Assembly: GCA_002356215.1 (NCBI GenBank)
Contig: AP017959.1
Span: 558,001 to 622,000, forward strand
DNA from: [Synechococcus] sp. NIES-970
GTDB lineage: Bacteria; Cyanobacteriota; Cyanobacteriia; Cyanobacteriales; MRBY01
Direction of reading: 5' to 3'
Length of the DNA stretch: 64,000 nt
The position numbers and the translations under genes are program-made. The notes beneath the pieces were generated by a model. That model searched no databases. It was not told the origin of the DNA and saw only the letters and a program-made list of their open reading frames with translations. Below, in pieces: positions 26,311-36,132 of the stretch; position 1 is the stretch's first letter; each line of letters begins with the position of its first letter.

Positions 26311-26497
26311 AACCCAGACCCAATTCCCAGGTCAGAAATTGCGAGGAAAATTACAGATTTTGTCGTAGTTGCTCGGATGACCGAATTTTTGTGTCAACAT
26401 AGTACATCTGAGTAGCTTTTATAGATATTGTGAGCCTGACGCTTACTCTGTTCCAGGCCCAGACGATTAGCTCCTATTAAAGAAGAACATCCCAACT

Positions 26498-28822
26498 ATG
26501 ACCACGACACCCCCCAAAACTTGGAAAGAAGTCCTTGGCGATCGCATTGCGCCCCAGATGGCCGAAGAAATTGATACCTTTGAAAATCAAATGGCCCTGC
26601 GTTGCCAAGACAAACTCGAAGAAAAAGTCTTTGCCGAACTGCGTCTCCGCCGGGGAGCCTATGGTCAGCGTTATGATAATGGCTTCCGCAATGATGGAGT
26701 TAAATCCAAGGCGATTTCTTTCCCGAAAGCAGAGCTGACCAAAGGGCCAGATACTAAATGGCAGGCTCCGGGCATGCAACGGATCAAAATTCCCTATGGG
26801 GGGATGACCGCCGAACAAATGGATCTCCTCGCCGATATCTGCGAAGAATATTCCGATAACATCCTCCACATCACTACCCGTCAGGATATCCAGCTCCACT
26901 TCATTTCCCTGGATAACGTCCCTGATATGCACCGCCGTCTCGCTGCTGTGGGGATCACTGTCCGGGAAGCCTGTGGTAATTCAGTACGGAATGTCACCGC
27001 CTGCCCCCTCGCTGGGGTTTGCCATGATGAAGTCTTTGACGTCACCGGCCACGCCCAGGAGCTGACAGACTTTTTCCTCGGTCACCGGGATATCCAAGAT
27101 TTTGGCCGCAAATTAAAAATTGCCTTTTCTGGCTGTGAAGACCATCCCTGCGGTCTCACTTCCATGCATGACCTGGGCTTCATTGCCGCTACCAAAGAAA
27201 TCAATGGTGAAATCGTCAAGGGCTTTAAGGTCTATGTCGGCGGTGGCCTAGGTTCCGTCCCTTTCCTGGCCAAACTTTTTGATGATTTTGTGCCCCTAGA
27301 GGAAATTTTTCCCCTTTCCCAGGCGATCTTCCGGGTATTCGCCCGCCTTGGGGAAAAGAAAAACCGCAACAAAGCCCGGATTAAATTTCTGGTACAAAAG
27401 CTGGGCCTCGAAGAATTTAAGCGTCTCGTTACCGAAGAACGGGCCATCCTAGAGCCGGATGCTGGCTGGACCGCTTGGGTCGATCGCCTCACCACCTACG
27501 AAGAAAAAGGGAAGGCAGCTCCCGTTGCGGCGGACCAAACCTTTAATCACGGCGTAGAATTTTCCCAGTGGAAAACCACAAACCTCTATCCCCAACGGCA
27601 AAAGGGCTTCTACACTGTCGCTGTTTCCTTGCCGCTGGGAGATGCCACTTCGCCCCAGTTCCGGGGTTTGGCCGACATCGTCCGCAAATATACCAATGAC
27701 ACGGTGCGGACAACCGTTGAACAAAATATTCTGATTCGTTGGGTCCACGAAGCAGACTTGCCTGCCCTCTATGCAGATCTCAAGGCGATCAACCTCCACA
27801 GTGGCGGCGCCCACTCGATCATTGATATCACCGCTTGCCCAGGCACCGACACCTGCAAATTGGGGATCGGTAGCTCTCGTGGTCTGGCGGGTGAGTTACA
27901 GCGACGGATGGCCGTTAAAGGTTGGCAGTATGACCAAACTGTCAAAGATATACGGATTAAAATTAGTGGCTGTTTCAACTCCTGCTCGCAGCACATGGTG
28001 GCAGAAATTGGCTTCTATGGCTCCAGCCGTCAGGTACAGCGGCGCCGGGTGCCCCACTTTAACCTTGTGCTCGGTGGGGAATGGGCCAACAATGCTTCTA
28101 CCTACGGAAAATCTATGGGGGTACTGCCCTCGAAGCGAATTCCTGATGTGGTGGAATTTTTGATTGATACCTTCATGCAAGAACGGCTAGAGCATGAAAA
28201 GTTCACAGACTTTTTCAACCGCATTGGCCGCAAGGAAATGAAAGACCGCCTCCAGCCCTTTACAGAAGTGCCCAGCTACGAAGAGGACCCATCTTTTTAT
28301 TCTGATTGGGCCGATACCCGAGAGTTTACCCTCGGCGATATTGGCATCGGGGAATGTGCTGGGGAAGTAGTCAGCCTGACCGATTTCAGTATGGCCGATG
28401 CAGAAAGTCTCCACTTTGATGCCACGGTGCTACTGGACAACCCCCAAAATGGAGATGTTCAAGTGGCTGCAGATAAGGCGATCGCCGCCATGGTCAGCGC
28501 AGCCCAAGCCCTGCTGAAGTTCCAAAACATCGACATCAGTGACGACCCTGATGTGGTGAGTGCTGAATTCCGGAAATATTTTTACGACACGGAGCTGTTC
28601 TTTGATCCCTTTGCAAAGGGGAAATTTGCCCAGTTCTTTTTCTCTGCCCTCAAACATAAGGAAAAAGCAGCAAGTTTGGAGCAGGCCCAACGGCTTGTGG
28701 AGGAATCCCGCCTCTTTATTGAAGCAGCCCACGAGTGCAACAGTCGGATGATCGAAGCGGGGATCACCAGCCCGATCAGCTTTAAGCAATGGCTGCTGAC
28801 CAAAGGATTTGCCAATAACTAA
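26498..28822 (+). CDS. Ferredoxin-type nitrite/sulfite reductase-like siroheme protein with extension
   Basis: A 774-residue protein of the NirA/Sir siroheme-[4Fe-4S] family, longer than NirA (about 510) or Sir (about 640). Substrate-binding positions look canonical: TTRQDIQLHF (R128), NSVRNV (R164), RKLKIAFSG (K205, K207). The usual cluster ligands in the second half are present: C447-x5-C453 and C492-x3-C496. Unusually, the first half also has four Cys: C169-x5-C175 and C213-x4-C218, positions normally lost. Residues about 620-774 are an extra helical domain without a recognised fold. Six-electron reduction of nitrite or sulfite is the family reaction; the true substrate is open. The downstream gene at 28935 is its likely partner. 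Confidence 0.85.
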   Translation: MTTTPPKTWKEVLGDRIAPQMAEEIDTFENQMALRCQDKLEEKVFAELRLRRGAYGQRYDNGFRNDGVKSKAISFPKAELTKGPDTKWQAPGMQRIKIPYGGMTAEQMDLLADICEEYSDNILHITTRQDIQLHFISLDNVPDMHRRLAAVGITVREACGNSVRNVTACPLAGVCHDEVFDVTGHAQELTDFFLGHRDIQDFGRKLKIAFSGCEDHPCGLTSMHDLGFIAATKEINGEIVKGFKVYVGGGLGSVPFLAKLFDDFVPLEEIFPLSQAIFRVFARLGEKKNRNKARIKFLVQKLGLEEFKRLVTEERAILEPDAGWTAWVDRLTTYEEKGKAAPVAADQTFNHGVEFSQWKTTNLYPQRQKGFYTVAVSLPLGDATSPQFRGLADIVRKYTNDTVRTTVEQNILIRWVHEADLPALYADLKAINLHSGGAHSIIDITACPGTDTCKLGIGSSRGLAGELQRRMAVKGWQYDQTVKDIRIKISGCFNSCSQHMVAEIGFYGSSRQVQRRRVPHFNLVLGGEWANNASTYGKSMGVLPSKRIPDVVEFLIDTFMQERLEHEKFTDFFNRIGRKEMKDRLQPFTEVPSYEEDPSFYSDWADTREFTLGDIGIGECAGEVVSLTDFSMADAESLHFDATVLLDNPQNGDVQVAADKAIAAMVSAAQALLKFQNIDISDDPDVVSAEFRKYFYDTELFFDPFAKGKFAQFFFSALKHKEKAASLEQAQRLVEESRLFIEAAHECNSRMIEAGITSPISFKQWLLTKGFANN

Positions 28823-28856
28823 GGGGAATCCTCAATTTGTCATCGACAAACAATAG

Positions 28857-28873
28857 GGTGGGCCTCGCTCACC
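28857..28873 (+). terminator. Weak hairpin after the siroheme reductase gene
   Basis: GGTGGGC / GCTCACC (7 bp with one G-U pair) around a 3-base loop, 35 bases past the stop. It is followed only by TTATTGATG, so it is at best a partial terminator or attenuator before the next gene. Confidence 0.35.
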
Positions 28874-28934
28874 TTATTGATGTATTGCTCTCCAGAATTT
28901 AATCTTTCAAGTCGTTTAGATCTCAATCAAGCCT

Positions 28935-29501
28935 GTGTATATTGAACGTTTTTGTGTAAAATTCCCGGCCCAAACTCCTACTGATTTTGATGAAGCATCT
29001 CTCATTGGGGTATTTCAGGGCTGGATCCGGGATGAAAAAATTGGCGGTACTCTCATCGACGTGGTGGACTATCGTCATGTGCCCGATGGCCCGGGGATTA
29101 TGCTTGTCACCTACGAAATTAACTACATGATGGAACACCAGGGGGGTTATGGACTGTATGCCCAACGCCGCTGGAGTAGCGTGGAAAATCAACCCCACAC
29201 CGAGGCGATCGCCGACCTGATCCAGGCCGCCGCAAAATTTGGCACTCTTCTCGAAAAGGAAACGGGCATCACCCTCAAGGGCAATGAATTTTTCTATATC
29301 AGCAATGATCGTCTCAATGGCCCAAACACCGATGAAGGTTTTGAAGCGGTAAAAGCAGATCTCACCATGGCCCTAGGACAAATCTATGGGGGAAAATCTT
29401 TCGCCATTGAGCGGGTGCAAAATGATCCGAGGGAACGTTTGACCCTTTCTGTCAAGGTGGATAGCCCGGTGGCGATCGCCGAACTTTGTGCGGTTGCATA
29501 A
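28935..29501 (+). CDS. Small protein linked to the siroheme reductase, unknown
   Basis: A 188-residue soluble alpha/beta protein, starting at GTG 28935 (MYIERFCVKFPAQ), the only start codon before the family-like sequence and after an upstream stop. No TM, signal or cofactor motif; only two Cys. Acidic patches (QGWIRDEKIGGTLIDVVDYRHVPDG and ETGITLKGNEFFYISNDRLNGPNTDE). I do not know a name for it. It lies 112 bases downstream of the 774-residue reductase on the same strand, so a role in that enzyme's assembly or activity is inference from position. Confidence 0.75.
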   Translation: MYIERFCVKFPAQTPTDFDEASLIGVFQGWIRDEKIGGTLIDVVDYRHVPDGPGIMLVTYEINYMMEHQGGYGLYAQRRWSSVENQPHTEAIADLIQAAAKFGTLLEKETGITLKGNEFFYISNDRLNGPNTDEGFEAVKADLTMALGQIYGGKSFAIERVQNDPRERLTLSVKVDSPVAIAELCAVA

Positions 29502-29520
29502 AAACAAAATCATCCCTTAA

Positions 29521-29526
29521 GATAAT
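29521..29526 (+). promoter_or_regulatory. -10 element of the candidate structured RNA
   Basis: GATAAT, then five bases (TTCTA), then A29532, which is the first base of the closing helix of the RNA. A -35-like TTGCAT at 29494 is 21 bases away, too far, so only the -10 is called. Confidence 0.5.
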
Positions 29527-29531
29527 TTCTA

Positions 29532-29738
29532 ACAGGATCAAAGCCTACTGCGTTGGTGACTACCAATATTGTTTGTTGATCTATGCTTGAGCTAATTGGG
29601 AAGACTATTTAAGTTCTCGCGGCAGTAAACCGAGCTTGTACTCGGAAACCGAAGCTGAGTTCTGTCCTTCCCCCCTGGATTTTCCAGGTCATAAGCTGAG
29701 GTAAGACGGCGCGGCGGGTGTAAATCCTGTATTTTTTT
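29532..29738 (+). ncRNA. Candidate structured non-coding RNA, 6S-like shape
   Basis: I see a long self-complementary transcript in a gene-free stretch. Closing helix: ACAGGAU 29532-29538 with AUCCUGU 29724-29730, perfect. Then a 4x4 loop and helix GCCUACUGCG 29543-29552 with CGCGGCGGGU 29710-29719 (three G-U, one mismatch). Then a 5' side hairpin UUGGU/ACCAA, and a helix 29576-29588 with 29693-29705. Then GGGAAG 29598-29603 with CUUCCC 29667-29672. Small hairpins CCGAG/CUCGG (29630-29645) and CCUGG/CCAGG (29674-29688). The 3' end is T7. The G-U pairs work only for the plus strand. Length and end-to-end pairing resemble 6S RNA; that family assignment is a guess, and I could not match it to tmRNA, SRP or RNase P RNA. 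Confidence 0.6.
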
Positions 29739-29762
29739 GCCTTTGTTCCAGGGGCTGGATTT

Positions 29763-30320
29763 TTATGGTTTGGCGTGGCGGAGCTTCCAAATCAGGCTCG
29801 AAGTGAAGTTTGTGACAATATGGGCAATCACAGGCACAAGTAAATTTCCCGTGGCGATCGCACTATAGCCAAGAATAAAACCAATAATCGTTGCCCAAAC
29901 AGCATAAGACCATTGCTGCACACCGCTGATGTGGAGCACACCGAAAATAAAGCTAGAAATAAATAATGCTCCCCAGCCCAAACCTAAACCCGGCAGCATA
30001 ATTCCGCGAAACAAAAATTCTTCACTCAGACCTGGTAATAAACCCAACCAAATCGCATCGGGCACTGCTAAGGGTTTGAGCACAAATTCTAAATAGGTAT
30101 CGACACTTTTGCGATATTCCGCCCAAACTGCATAAAGCACGCTGCTTGCACCAATGATCCCCAGGGCGATCGCCACCCCCTGGATTAAGGCGAGCCCCGA
30201 AAATTCCCAGGCCAAGAGCTCCACATTTCCGATCAGTCGCCAGAGGTTTCCCACGATAAACAGGAGGAGTGCCGTGATCCCCATCAAGAGCAGCACCTGC
30301 TGACGTGATAGTGGTTCCAT
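29763..30320 (-). CDS. CPBP-family intramembrane metalloprotease
   Basis: A 185-residue membrane protein with about six TMs and the CPBP (type II CAAX protease) motifs: SEEFLFRG (EExxxR, about residue 107) and FGVLHISGVQQW with the second His. The Glu and His residues would hold zinc in the membrane. Family roles include prenyl-protein cleavage and bacteriocin self-immunity; nothing here decides. ATG 30320 (MEPLSRQQVLLLMG) is preferred; ATG 30368 lies inside the end of the DUF3326 gene. Both genes read the same way and are probably one transcript. Confidence 0.88.
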   Translation of the reverse strand: MEPLSRQQVLLLMGITALLLFIVGNLWRLIGNVELLAWEFSGLALIQGVAIALGIIGASSVLYAVWAEYRKSVDTYLEFVLKPLAVPDAIWLGLLPGLSEEFLFRGIMLPGLGLGWGALFISSFIFGVLHISGVQQWSYAVWATIIGFILGYSAIATGNLLVPVIAHIVTNFTSSLIWKLRHAKP

Positions 30321-30357
30321 GGGTGGTTGATTGGATTGATTCACAGTAGTTAAAAAC

Positions 30358-31431
30358 CTAAATTGCATTGAGCGATGGCACAGAGGGGGTCAAGCTGGCA
30401 AAGTCTAAACCAGCGCGGTGGGCGACCAGGGTCCCAATGGCTTCTAAGTATGAGTCTACCCGACGGGCTTTTATCCCAACGGATTCTGGAAAAATGCTTA
30501 ATGCAGTGTCATTTTCGTTTACAGCAATAATTAATGTTTCAGTTTGGGCCAAACTTAACACCGCACTCCCCCCACAGGCGCTAGCGGGGATCACGAGGCT
30601 ATCTATTTGATCGGCCCAGATCGTTCCGGTTTGGCGATCGCCTGCCATGACAAATTGGGGCGCATAGCTCAATCCCGCCAAAACACAGGGCAAAAAAGTG
30701 TAACCCAATTCCTCGGCCGCAGCCTTGGGGGAAAGCGCCGGCTCGATGGGTAACGGCGACAATGCCGGGGCATGGGCGCAGGGGATTTGAAATTGTTTGA
30801 CCAGTAGATGGGAAATGACCGCTTCGGCTCCGGCCAGGGCATCGACCCCAGACCCCTGACGGTACTGAGCCAGCAGCTCGCTATCTTCGTCGTCTGGGAA
30901 GCGAGCAATAACGGCGATCGCCTGGACTTTGGCCTGGGTAATCAGTTTTTCTGCTGCCCGTAGCAAACTACCTACATTTTCAATGGTGCCCCAACTGACC
31001 CCTGTTTCAGAAACATTGAGGGTGACATTGAGGGGAGCATCGGTCACAACATAATCTGTGACCGGTAGGCCCAGGGTTGCCCGGCAAGCCTCTGCCCCTT
31101 GGATATGACGCGTTTGCAGCTCTGCTTCAATGCCCTGGTCGAGGATTAGACCGACTTTATTTCGGCGCACGGGTCGTAAACCCCAGTTTCCCGCTGCGAA
31201 TTGATCGAGGCCGTACCCCTCCACATAAAAGGTATTCGCCATAGGCCAAAATAACTGCGCCCCATTCAATACGTTGGGGTGAGTAATGAGGCGATCGCAA
31301 ACCTGGGCCATGAGCCGCGCGATGGGGATGCCATCCCCTGCATAGCCGCCTATTTTTGCACCGATCCCCGTCGGAATGATCAACACCGAAGTGTAAGGAT
31401 TAGGGCCAGAATGCAGGGAAGCAGTAACCAT
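30358..31431 (-). CDS. DUF3326 family protein
   Basis: A 357-residue protein of a family conserved in cyanobacteria and plants and without assigned function. Conserved parts: SVLIIPTGIGAKIGGYAGDG near the start, NTFYVEGYGLDQFAAGNWGL, and GVSWGTIENVGSLLRAAEKLI in the middle. No TM or signal peptide. The N-terminal Gly-rich strand-turn recalls a nucleotide-binding loop, but I would not name a ligand. It is upstream of the CPBP protease on the same strand and divergent from glmU across 177 bases. Confidence 0.85.
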   Translation of the reverse strand: MVTASLHSGPNPYTSVLIIPTGIGAKIGGYAGDGIPIARLMAQVCDRLITHPNVLNGAQLFWPMANTFYVEGYGLDQFAAGNWGLRPVRRNKVGLILDQGIEAELQTRHIQGAEACRATLGLPVTDYVVTDAPLNVTLNVSETGVSWGTIENVGSLLRAAEKLITQAKVQAIAVIARFPDDEDSELLAQYRQGSGVDALAGAEAVISHLLVKQFQIPCAHAPALSPLPIEPALSPKAAAEELGYTFLPCVLAGLSYAPQFVMAGDRQTGTIWADQIDSLVIPASACGGSAVLSLAQTETLIIAVNENDTALSIFPESVGIKARRVDSYLEAIGTLVAHRAGLDFASLTPSVPSLNAI

Positions 31432-31560
31432 AAAAATTTTTATGAACGGGATTCCTTGAGAAATTTAACACTAATTTTGTCCATCCTCCGGGAAGGGCAT
31501 TTCTCTTTCTCCCCAAAATATCTCCTGGTGATCTTGTCCCTGAAGGCCCAGACAATACGA

Positions 31561-31587
31561 TATACTCCACACTGAAAAGATTTCAGT
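31561..31587 (+). promoter_or_regulatory. Candidate glmU promoter with inverted repeat
   Basis: TATACT (31561-31566) could be a -10 for glmU. A perfect repeat ACTGAAA / TTTCAGT around AGA (31571-31587) overlaps the expected start site and ends 21 bases before the glmU ATG. It could be an operator or a 5'-UTR hairpin. Confidence 0.35.
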
Positions 31588-31608
31588 CAAGCAAACACAG
31601 CAAAGGCA

Positions 31609-32958
31609 ATGGTAGCGGTAGCAATTTTGGCAGCGGGTAAAGGCACAAGAATGAAGTCGGATCTCCCGAAGGTGCTTCATTCCCTGGGGGGGCGATCGCT
31701 CGTCGAACGGGTCATTGAAAGTTGTGCCCTAATTGAACCAGAGCGAATTTGTACCATCGTCGGTTATCGCGCCGCTGAAGTAAAAACAGCCCTCGCCCAT
31801 TTGCCCCAGCTAGAATTTGTCGAACAAACAGAACAACTCGGCACGGGTCACGCCGTCCAGCAGCTCCTTACCCCCCTCAAAGGTTTTGCTGGGGATATCG
31901 TGCTGCTCAACGGTGATGTACCTCTCCTGCGCCCTGAAACCATTGCCAATCTCGTAAAAACGCACCAAGAAAACAACAACGACGCGACATTATTAACCGC
32001 TCAACTGCCTAATCCCACAGGCTACGGCCGCGTTTTCTGTGACGGCGATAATCTGGTGACTCAAATTGTGGAACACCGTGACTGCAACGATGCCCAGCGC
32101 AAAAATAACCGTATCAATGCTGGCGTATATTGCTTTAAGTGGGAAGTATTAGCCGAGGCACTGCCGAAATTAACCACCAACAATGACCAACAGGAATATT
32201 ACCTTACCGATGTGATTCTCCATTGCAACCAGGTGATGGCGATGGATGTGGCAGATTTCCAGGAAATTAGCGGCATCAATGATCGTTTCCAGCTTTCAGC
32301 CGCCTACGAAATTTTGCAAGATCGCATCAAAGAAAAGTGGATGAAGGCCGGCGTCATGATCCACCAACCCGATACGGTAACCATTGATGATACGGTGCAG
32401 CTCGAACCCGACGTGATTATCGAACCCCAGACCCATCTGCGAGGGAATAGCGTCGTTAAAGCGGGCTGCCGTTTAGGGCCAGGCAGTTTAATTGAAAATA
32501 GCGTTATTGAAGCCAATACAAAAATTCTCTATAGCGTTGTGAATGATAGTCATGTGGGGAGCAATACCCAGGTCGGCCCCTATGCCCATATCCGGGGTCA
32601 AGCCCAAGTTGGGGAGCAATGCCGCATTGGTAATTTCGTTGAGATTAAAAAATCCACCATCGGCAACCAGACTAATATGGCCCACCTTGCCTATATTGGC
32701 GATGCAACCCTCGGCGAGAAGGTAAATATTGGCGCTGGAACGATTACCGCCAACTATGACGGCGTGAATAAGCATCAAACGGTGATTGGCGATCGCAGCA
32801 AAACAGGCGCAAATAGCGTTCTGGTCGCACCGATCACCCTGGGTGAGGATGTGACCGTCGCCGCTGGTTCAACGATCACCAAAGACGTGGAAAATGATTG
32901 CCTTGTGGTCGCCCGGGCCCGCCAGAAAGAAATCAAAGGATGGCGCTTGAAATCCTAG
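31609..32958 (+). CDS. glmU: Bifunctional UDP-GlcNAc synthesis enzyme GlmU
   Basis: Acetylates glucosamine-1-phosphate and then transfers UMP to make UDP-GlcNAc for peptidoglycan and LPS. The 449-residue protein has the uridyltransferase domain first: [20 protein letters not shown], then LLNGDVPLL with the metal Asp. A left-handed beta-helix acetyltransferase domain follows, with [26 protein letters not shown] and [19 protein letters not shown]. Full length. Its last four bases overlap the 3' end of the opposing helicase gene. Confidence 0.96.
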   Translation: MVAVAILAAGKGTRMKSDLPKVLHSLGGRSLVERVIESCALIEPERICTIVGYRAAEVKTALAHLPQLEFVEQTEQLGTGHAVQQLLTPLKGFAGDIVLLNGDVPLLRPETIANLVKTHQENNNDATLLTAQLPNPTGYGRVFCDGDNLVTQIVEHRDCNDAQRKNNRINAGVYCFKWEVLAEALPKLTTNNDQQEYYLTDVILHCNQVMAMDVADFQEISGINDRFQLSAAYEILQDRIKEKWMKAGVMIHQPDTVTIDDTVQLEPDVIIEPQTHLRGNSVVKAGCRLGPGSLIENSVIEANTKILYSVVNDSHVGSNTQVGPYAHIRGQAQVGEQCRIGNFVEIKKSTIGNQTNMAHLAYIGDATLGEKVNIGAGTITANYDGVNKHQTVIGDRSKTGANSVLVAPITLGEDVTVAAGSTITKDVENDCLVVARARQKEIKGWRLKS

Positions 32959-35828
32959 ACAGGGAAGCGTTTCATTTTGGCGATCGCCTCCTTTGCAGTG
33001 CGCATTAAGCCCGGTTTAATCTCCGGGATTTGAGGAATCTGCCAGAGCACATCCACCGTGCGCCGTAGCATCCGCACAATATCCCCCTCGTCGAGGCTGG
33101 TGTTATCGCAGAGCTCTGTCCATTCTGCTCCCAAGGCCCACTGTTCGATCAGGCCGATAAACTTACTTTCTAGCCAAACGGGCATGGTCACACCACAGTG
33201 TTTTTGCACCTGGTAGAGTTGGCGGCGCAGTTCCCAGAGACTCACCGGGTTGTGGCCTTGGTCTTTTTTACGAATGCCCAATACCTCTAATACGGCCTGA
33301 GGTTGCGGATAGTCAGTCCAGCTATCGCCCCGGGGCGGTTCACTGATAATCGCACAGATGGCCGCTGCTAAATGTTCAGGGGAGAGGTGATCTAATTGGC
33401 CAGACATCAGGCAGAGGGCCAGCCACAGTTCATTTTCTCCGCGAATGGTGGCCGCAGCACGACCCAATACCGTCGGCGTATATTTATCGAGGGCATGGAA
33501 TTCTTGTAATACCTCAATGAGATTGAGAAAGTCTTGCCAATAGTAGGAGCGCTTGTTTGCATGTTGCCGATAGAGGGTCTGGCGGCGGTTTAATTCTTTG
33601 TGTAATTCCTTGCGCCGTTGGTATCGCTTGAGGAGTTTACCGGGCTTGTCATGTTGGTTCAGGGGCGAGGCGGCAAACTGGGCCTGGACAGCGACCACCC
33701 GTTGCTTTTGGGCCTCTACTTCAGGAGCTTCGACCAAAGGCAGCAGATAATCGGCGATCGCCTTCACGAGGGGAAAGGCTTCTGCATCGACTTTGCCATT
33801 TTTGCCTAAGGTGAGCTTTTGGTCGATGGGCAGGGGAATCTGGGCCAGTTTATCGGCCGGATAGAGACCTTCATTAAGGGCGACCACATCCATATTCGTC
33901 ACCAGATACCATTGTTTATCTGTCCCCAAACAGAGAAACTGCTGCCCAGCGGTCTGCTCGACGAGGACAGCGGCGATCGCCTCCTTGACCCGCAAATTTT
34001 TTCCCTTGAGGTGCAGAATCGAGCCCAGGGGCAACTGATCTACCAGGGGGGCAAGCAATTTACGGTTTTCTAATTCTGCCTGCTCCCGCAAAATCCCCAA
34101 TAGCCGCTCTTCTTCCTTGAGCCGCTCTTTCAGCTTGCCATAGCGTTCAAAGTGCCGCTCATCGATTGCCGCTAGGTCAATATCTAAGTGGGCAATTTCG
34201 GTGGTCAGTTCGGCGATCGCCTCCTGTTCAGGGCTGAGCTGCTGTTGCACCTGATATTCCGCAAAACTCCGAGACAGTAGCTCCTTTGACTCCTCTAAAC
34301 TATGTTTTTGCAAGAGGTTAAGCACCATACCATAGGAGGGTGTAAACCAACTACGCAGCGGCTCCGCCTCCGAGAGAGCTAAACGGGCTGCTTCCTTCGC
34401 CCCTTCAAAAGGTGTTTCTACAGTGACCACATAACCCACTGTATCCATTCCCCGCCGTCCGGCTCGGCCCGCCATCTGCAAAAATTCTGAGGGGGTGAGC
34501 ATTCGGTGTCCCTCATCGGTACGCTTCGAGAGGGCGGTGATCACGGTGGTGCGAGCAGGCATATTAATCCCGGCTGCCAGGGTAGCCGTCGCAAAAACCA
34601 ATTTCACCAGGCCCATTTCAAAGAGTTTTTCCACCAGTTCTTTCCAGGCGGGCAAAATCCCGGCGTGGTGAGCGGCGATCCCCCGCAGGAGAGGTTCTAC
34701 CTGTTCGGGCCGGGCAAATTTCGACTCCTGGGCGAGGTATTGCCAAAGCTGTTCCCGGAGGGTGGGATTTGCTTCGAGATAAGCGACTAATTTCTCTGTG
34801 GAGAAGGGATTTTTTGCGATGAAATCTAACACCAGAGCACTAAAGTCTGGGGTGTCATCGCATTGCTTGAGGAGTTTTTCTTGGAGTTTTGGCTGATTAT
34901 CAAGGAAAAAGTGGAGTAAGGTCGCCTCGAGGAGTTTGGCTTCTTCGGGGGAAACCAGGGTCATCTCCTTGAGCTGGGTGACGGATTGGTCACAACCCCG
35001 CCGACTAAAAATGATGTAGATCGCTGGAAGCAGGTCTTTTTGACGCAGTTGCCGGACGATGGTGAACAGGCTGGGGCAATCTTCCCGTTGACGTTTTTTG
35101 CGTTTTCCTTGGGGGGCATGGTCACGCGATCGCAACCGAGGATTCATCTTTGCGCCGCTGTCATCAAGGAGCGGGTAAAGGCCTTTTTTGTTGCTGTAGA
35201 GAAATTGGAGTGGGACAGGGCGATGGTCGGAATCGACAAGCTCACAACGGTGTTCTTTACGATTAGGGTGATCGGCATGGGCGGCTTGACGGGTTTTGTT
35301 GATCCAGGCGGTGAAAATTTCGGGTTCACCAATGGTTGCCGATAGCCCGACAATTTGGACTTCTGAAGGGCAATAGATAATCGATTCTTCCCAGACGGTG
35401 CCCCGGCCGCGATCGCTAATATAGTGACATTCATCGAGGACGACGGTGGAGACATTTTCCAGGGAAGTGCCCACCTGACCAATGGGGGTTTCGTAGAGCA
35501 TATTCCGAAAAATTTCGGTGGTCATGACGACGATGGTGGCCTGACCATTGATAATCACATCACCGGTGATTAAGCCGACTTGTTTTTCGCCAAAAGTATC
35601 GCCAAAATCACGAAATTTTTGGTTGGAAAGGGCCTTGAGGGGGGTGGTATAAAAAACCCGTTGACCCATGGCTAGGGCGCGGTGGATGGCATATTCACCA
35701 ATGACGGTTTTCCCAGAACCTGTGGGTGCGCAAACTACCACGGATCTGTCGGCATTGAGGGCGGCGATCGCCTTTTGTTGAAACTCATCTAACGGGAATG
35801 GAAAAACTTGATTTAAATCTACTTGCAA
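32955..35828 (-). CDS. Ski2/Mtr4-like DEVH-box RNA helicase
   Basis: A 957-residue superfamily 2 helicase. Motif I APTGSGKT, motif Ia [16 protein letters not shown], motif [14 protein letters not shown] (DECH box), motif III SATIG, motif [15 protein letters not shown] long insert and a C-terminal helical DSHCT-like region ([35 protein letters not shown]) follow. In eukaryotes such enzymes feed RNA to the exosome; cyanobacterial relatives are poorly studied. It appears to start at TTG 35828, since no ATG lies between an upstream stop and the family start [17 protein letters not shown]. Converges on glmU. Confidence 0.9.
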   Translation of the reverse strand: MQVDLNQVFPFPLDEFQQKAIAALNADRSVVVCAPTGSGKTVIGEYAIHRALAMGQRVFYTTPLKALSNQKFRDFGDTFGEKQVGLITGDVIINGQATIVVMTTEIFRNMLYETPIGQVGTSLENVSTVVLDECHYISDRGRGTVWEESIIYCPSEVQIVGLSATIGEPEIFTAWINKTRQAAHADHPNRKEHRCELVDSDHRPVPLQFLYSNKKGLYPLLDDSGAKMNPRLRSRDHAPQGKRKKRQREDCPSLFTIVRQLRQKDLLPAIYIIFSRRGCDQSVTQLKEMTLVSPEEAKLLEATLLHFFLDNQPKLQEKLLKQCDDTPDFSALVLDFIAKNPFSTEKLVAYLEANPTLREQLWQYLAQESKFARPEQVEPLLRGIAAHHAGILPAWKELVEKLFEMGLVKLVFATATLAAGINMPARTTVITALSKRTDEGHRMLTPSEFLQMAGRAGRRGMDTVGYVVTVETPFEGAKEAARLALSEAEPLRSWFTPSYGMVLNLLQKHSLEESKELLSRSFAEYQVQQQLSPEQEAIAELTTEIAHLDIDLAAIDERHFERYGKLKERLKEEERLLGILREQAELENRKLLAPLVDQLPLGSILHLKGKNLRVKEAIAAVLVEQTAGQQFLCLGTDKQWYLVTNMDVVALNEGLYPADKLAQIPLPIDQKLTLGKNGKVDAEAFPLVKAIADYLLPLVEAPEVEAQKQRVVAVQAQFAASPLNQHDKPGKLLKRYQRRKELHKELNRRQTLYRQHANKRSYYWQDFLNLIEVLQEFHALDKYTPTVLGRAAATIRGENELWLALCLMSGQLDHLSPEHLAAAICAIISEPPRGDSWTDYPQPQAVLEVLGIRKKDQGHNPVSLWELRRQLYQVQKHCGVTMPVWLESKFIGLIEQWALGAEWTELCDNTSLDEGDIVRMLRRTVDVLWQIPQIPEIKPGLMRTAKEAIAKMKRFPV

Positions 35829-36132
35829 CCTAACCCACCTTTTCTCCTGATATCGGTATGTCTAGCTTAAAGAATTGATTTACCGAAATCAAAAAATATC
35901 TATGCGACTAATCCGGTCTTCAAAGTCCATTATAGGGGGGAGTCCCTAAGCCCATGTGGATTTTCTGGGAAAATCAGAGGCGTTGATCATGGGAGGCGAT
36001 CGCCCCAACGCCGATTCACTGTAACGGATGTTTACCCGGGCTCTAACGGAGACAAATTCTTCATCACAATAGAGATAGACCACTGGTATCTCGAAAATTT
36101 ATCTCCTCTGCCCCAGCACCTTACCTAGTTCT
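35829..36132. other. 304-base divergent intergenic region
   Basis: No ORF of note. It lies between the start of the helicase (minus) and the start of the GGDEF protein (plus), so it should contain both promoters. A short inverted repeat GAGATA/TATCTC (36070-36089) is the only structure I noticed. No strong promoter consensus. Confidence 0.4.

Noticed and set aside
26402-26415. GTACATCTGAGTAG upstream of the siroheme reductase as an NtcA site (GTA-N8-TAC)
   Set aside because: The last base mismatches (TAG not TAC), and no -10 lies at the expected distance of about 22 bases, so it is within chance.
29532-29738. Structured RNA as tmRNA, SRP RNA or RNase P RNA
   Set aside because: No CCA end or tag-reading frame, no SRP core motif such as GGAAG with flanking A-rich loop, and no RNase P conserved core; size also differs.
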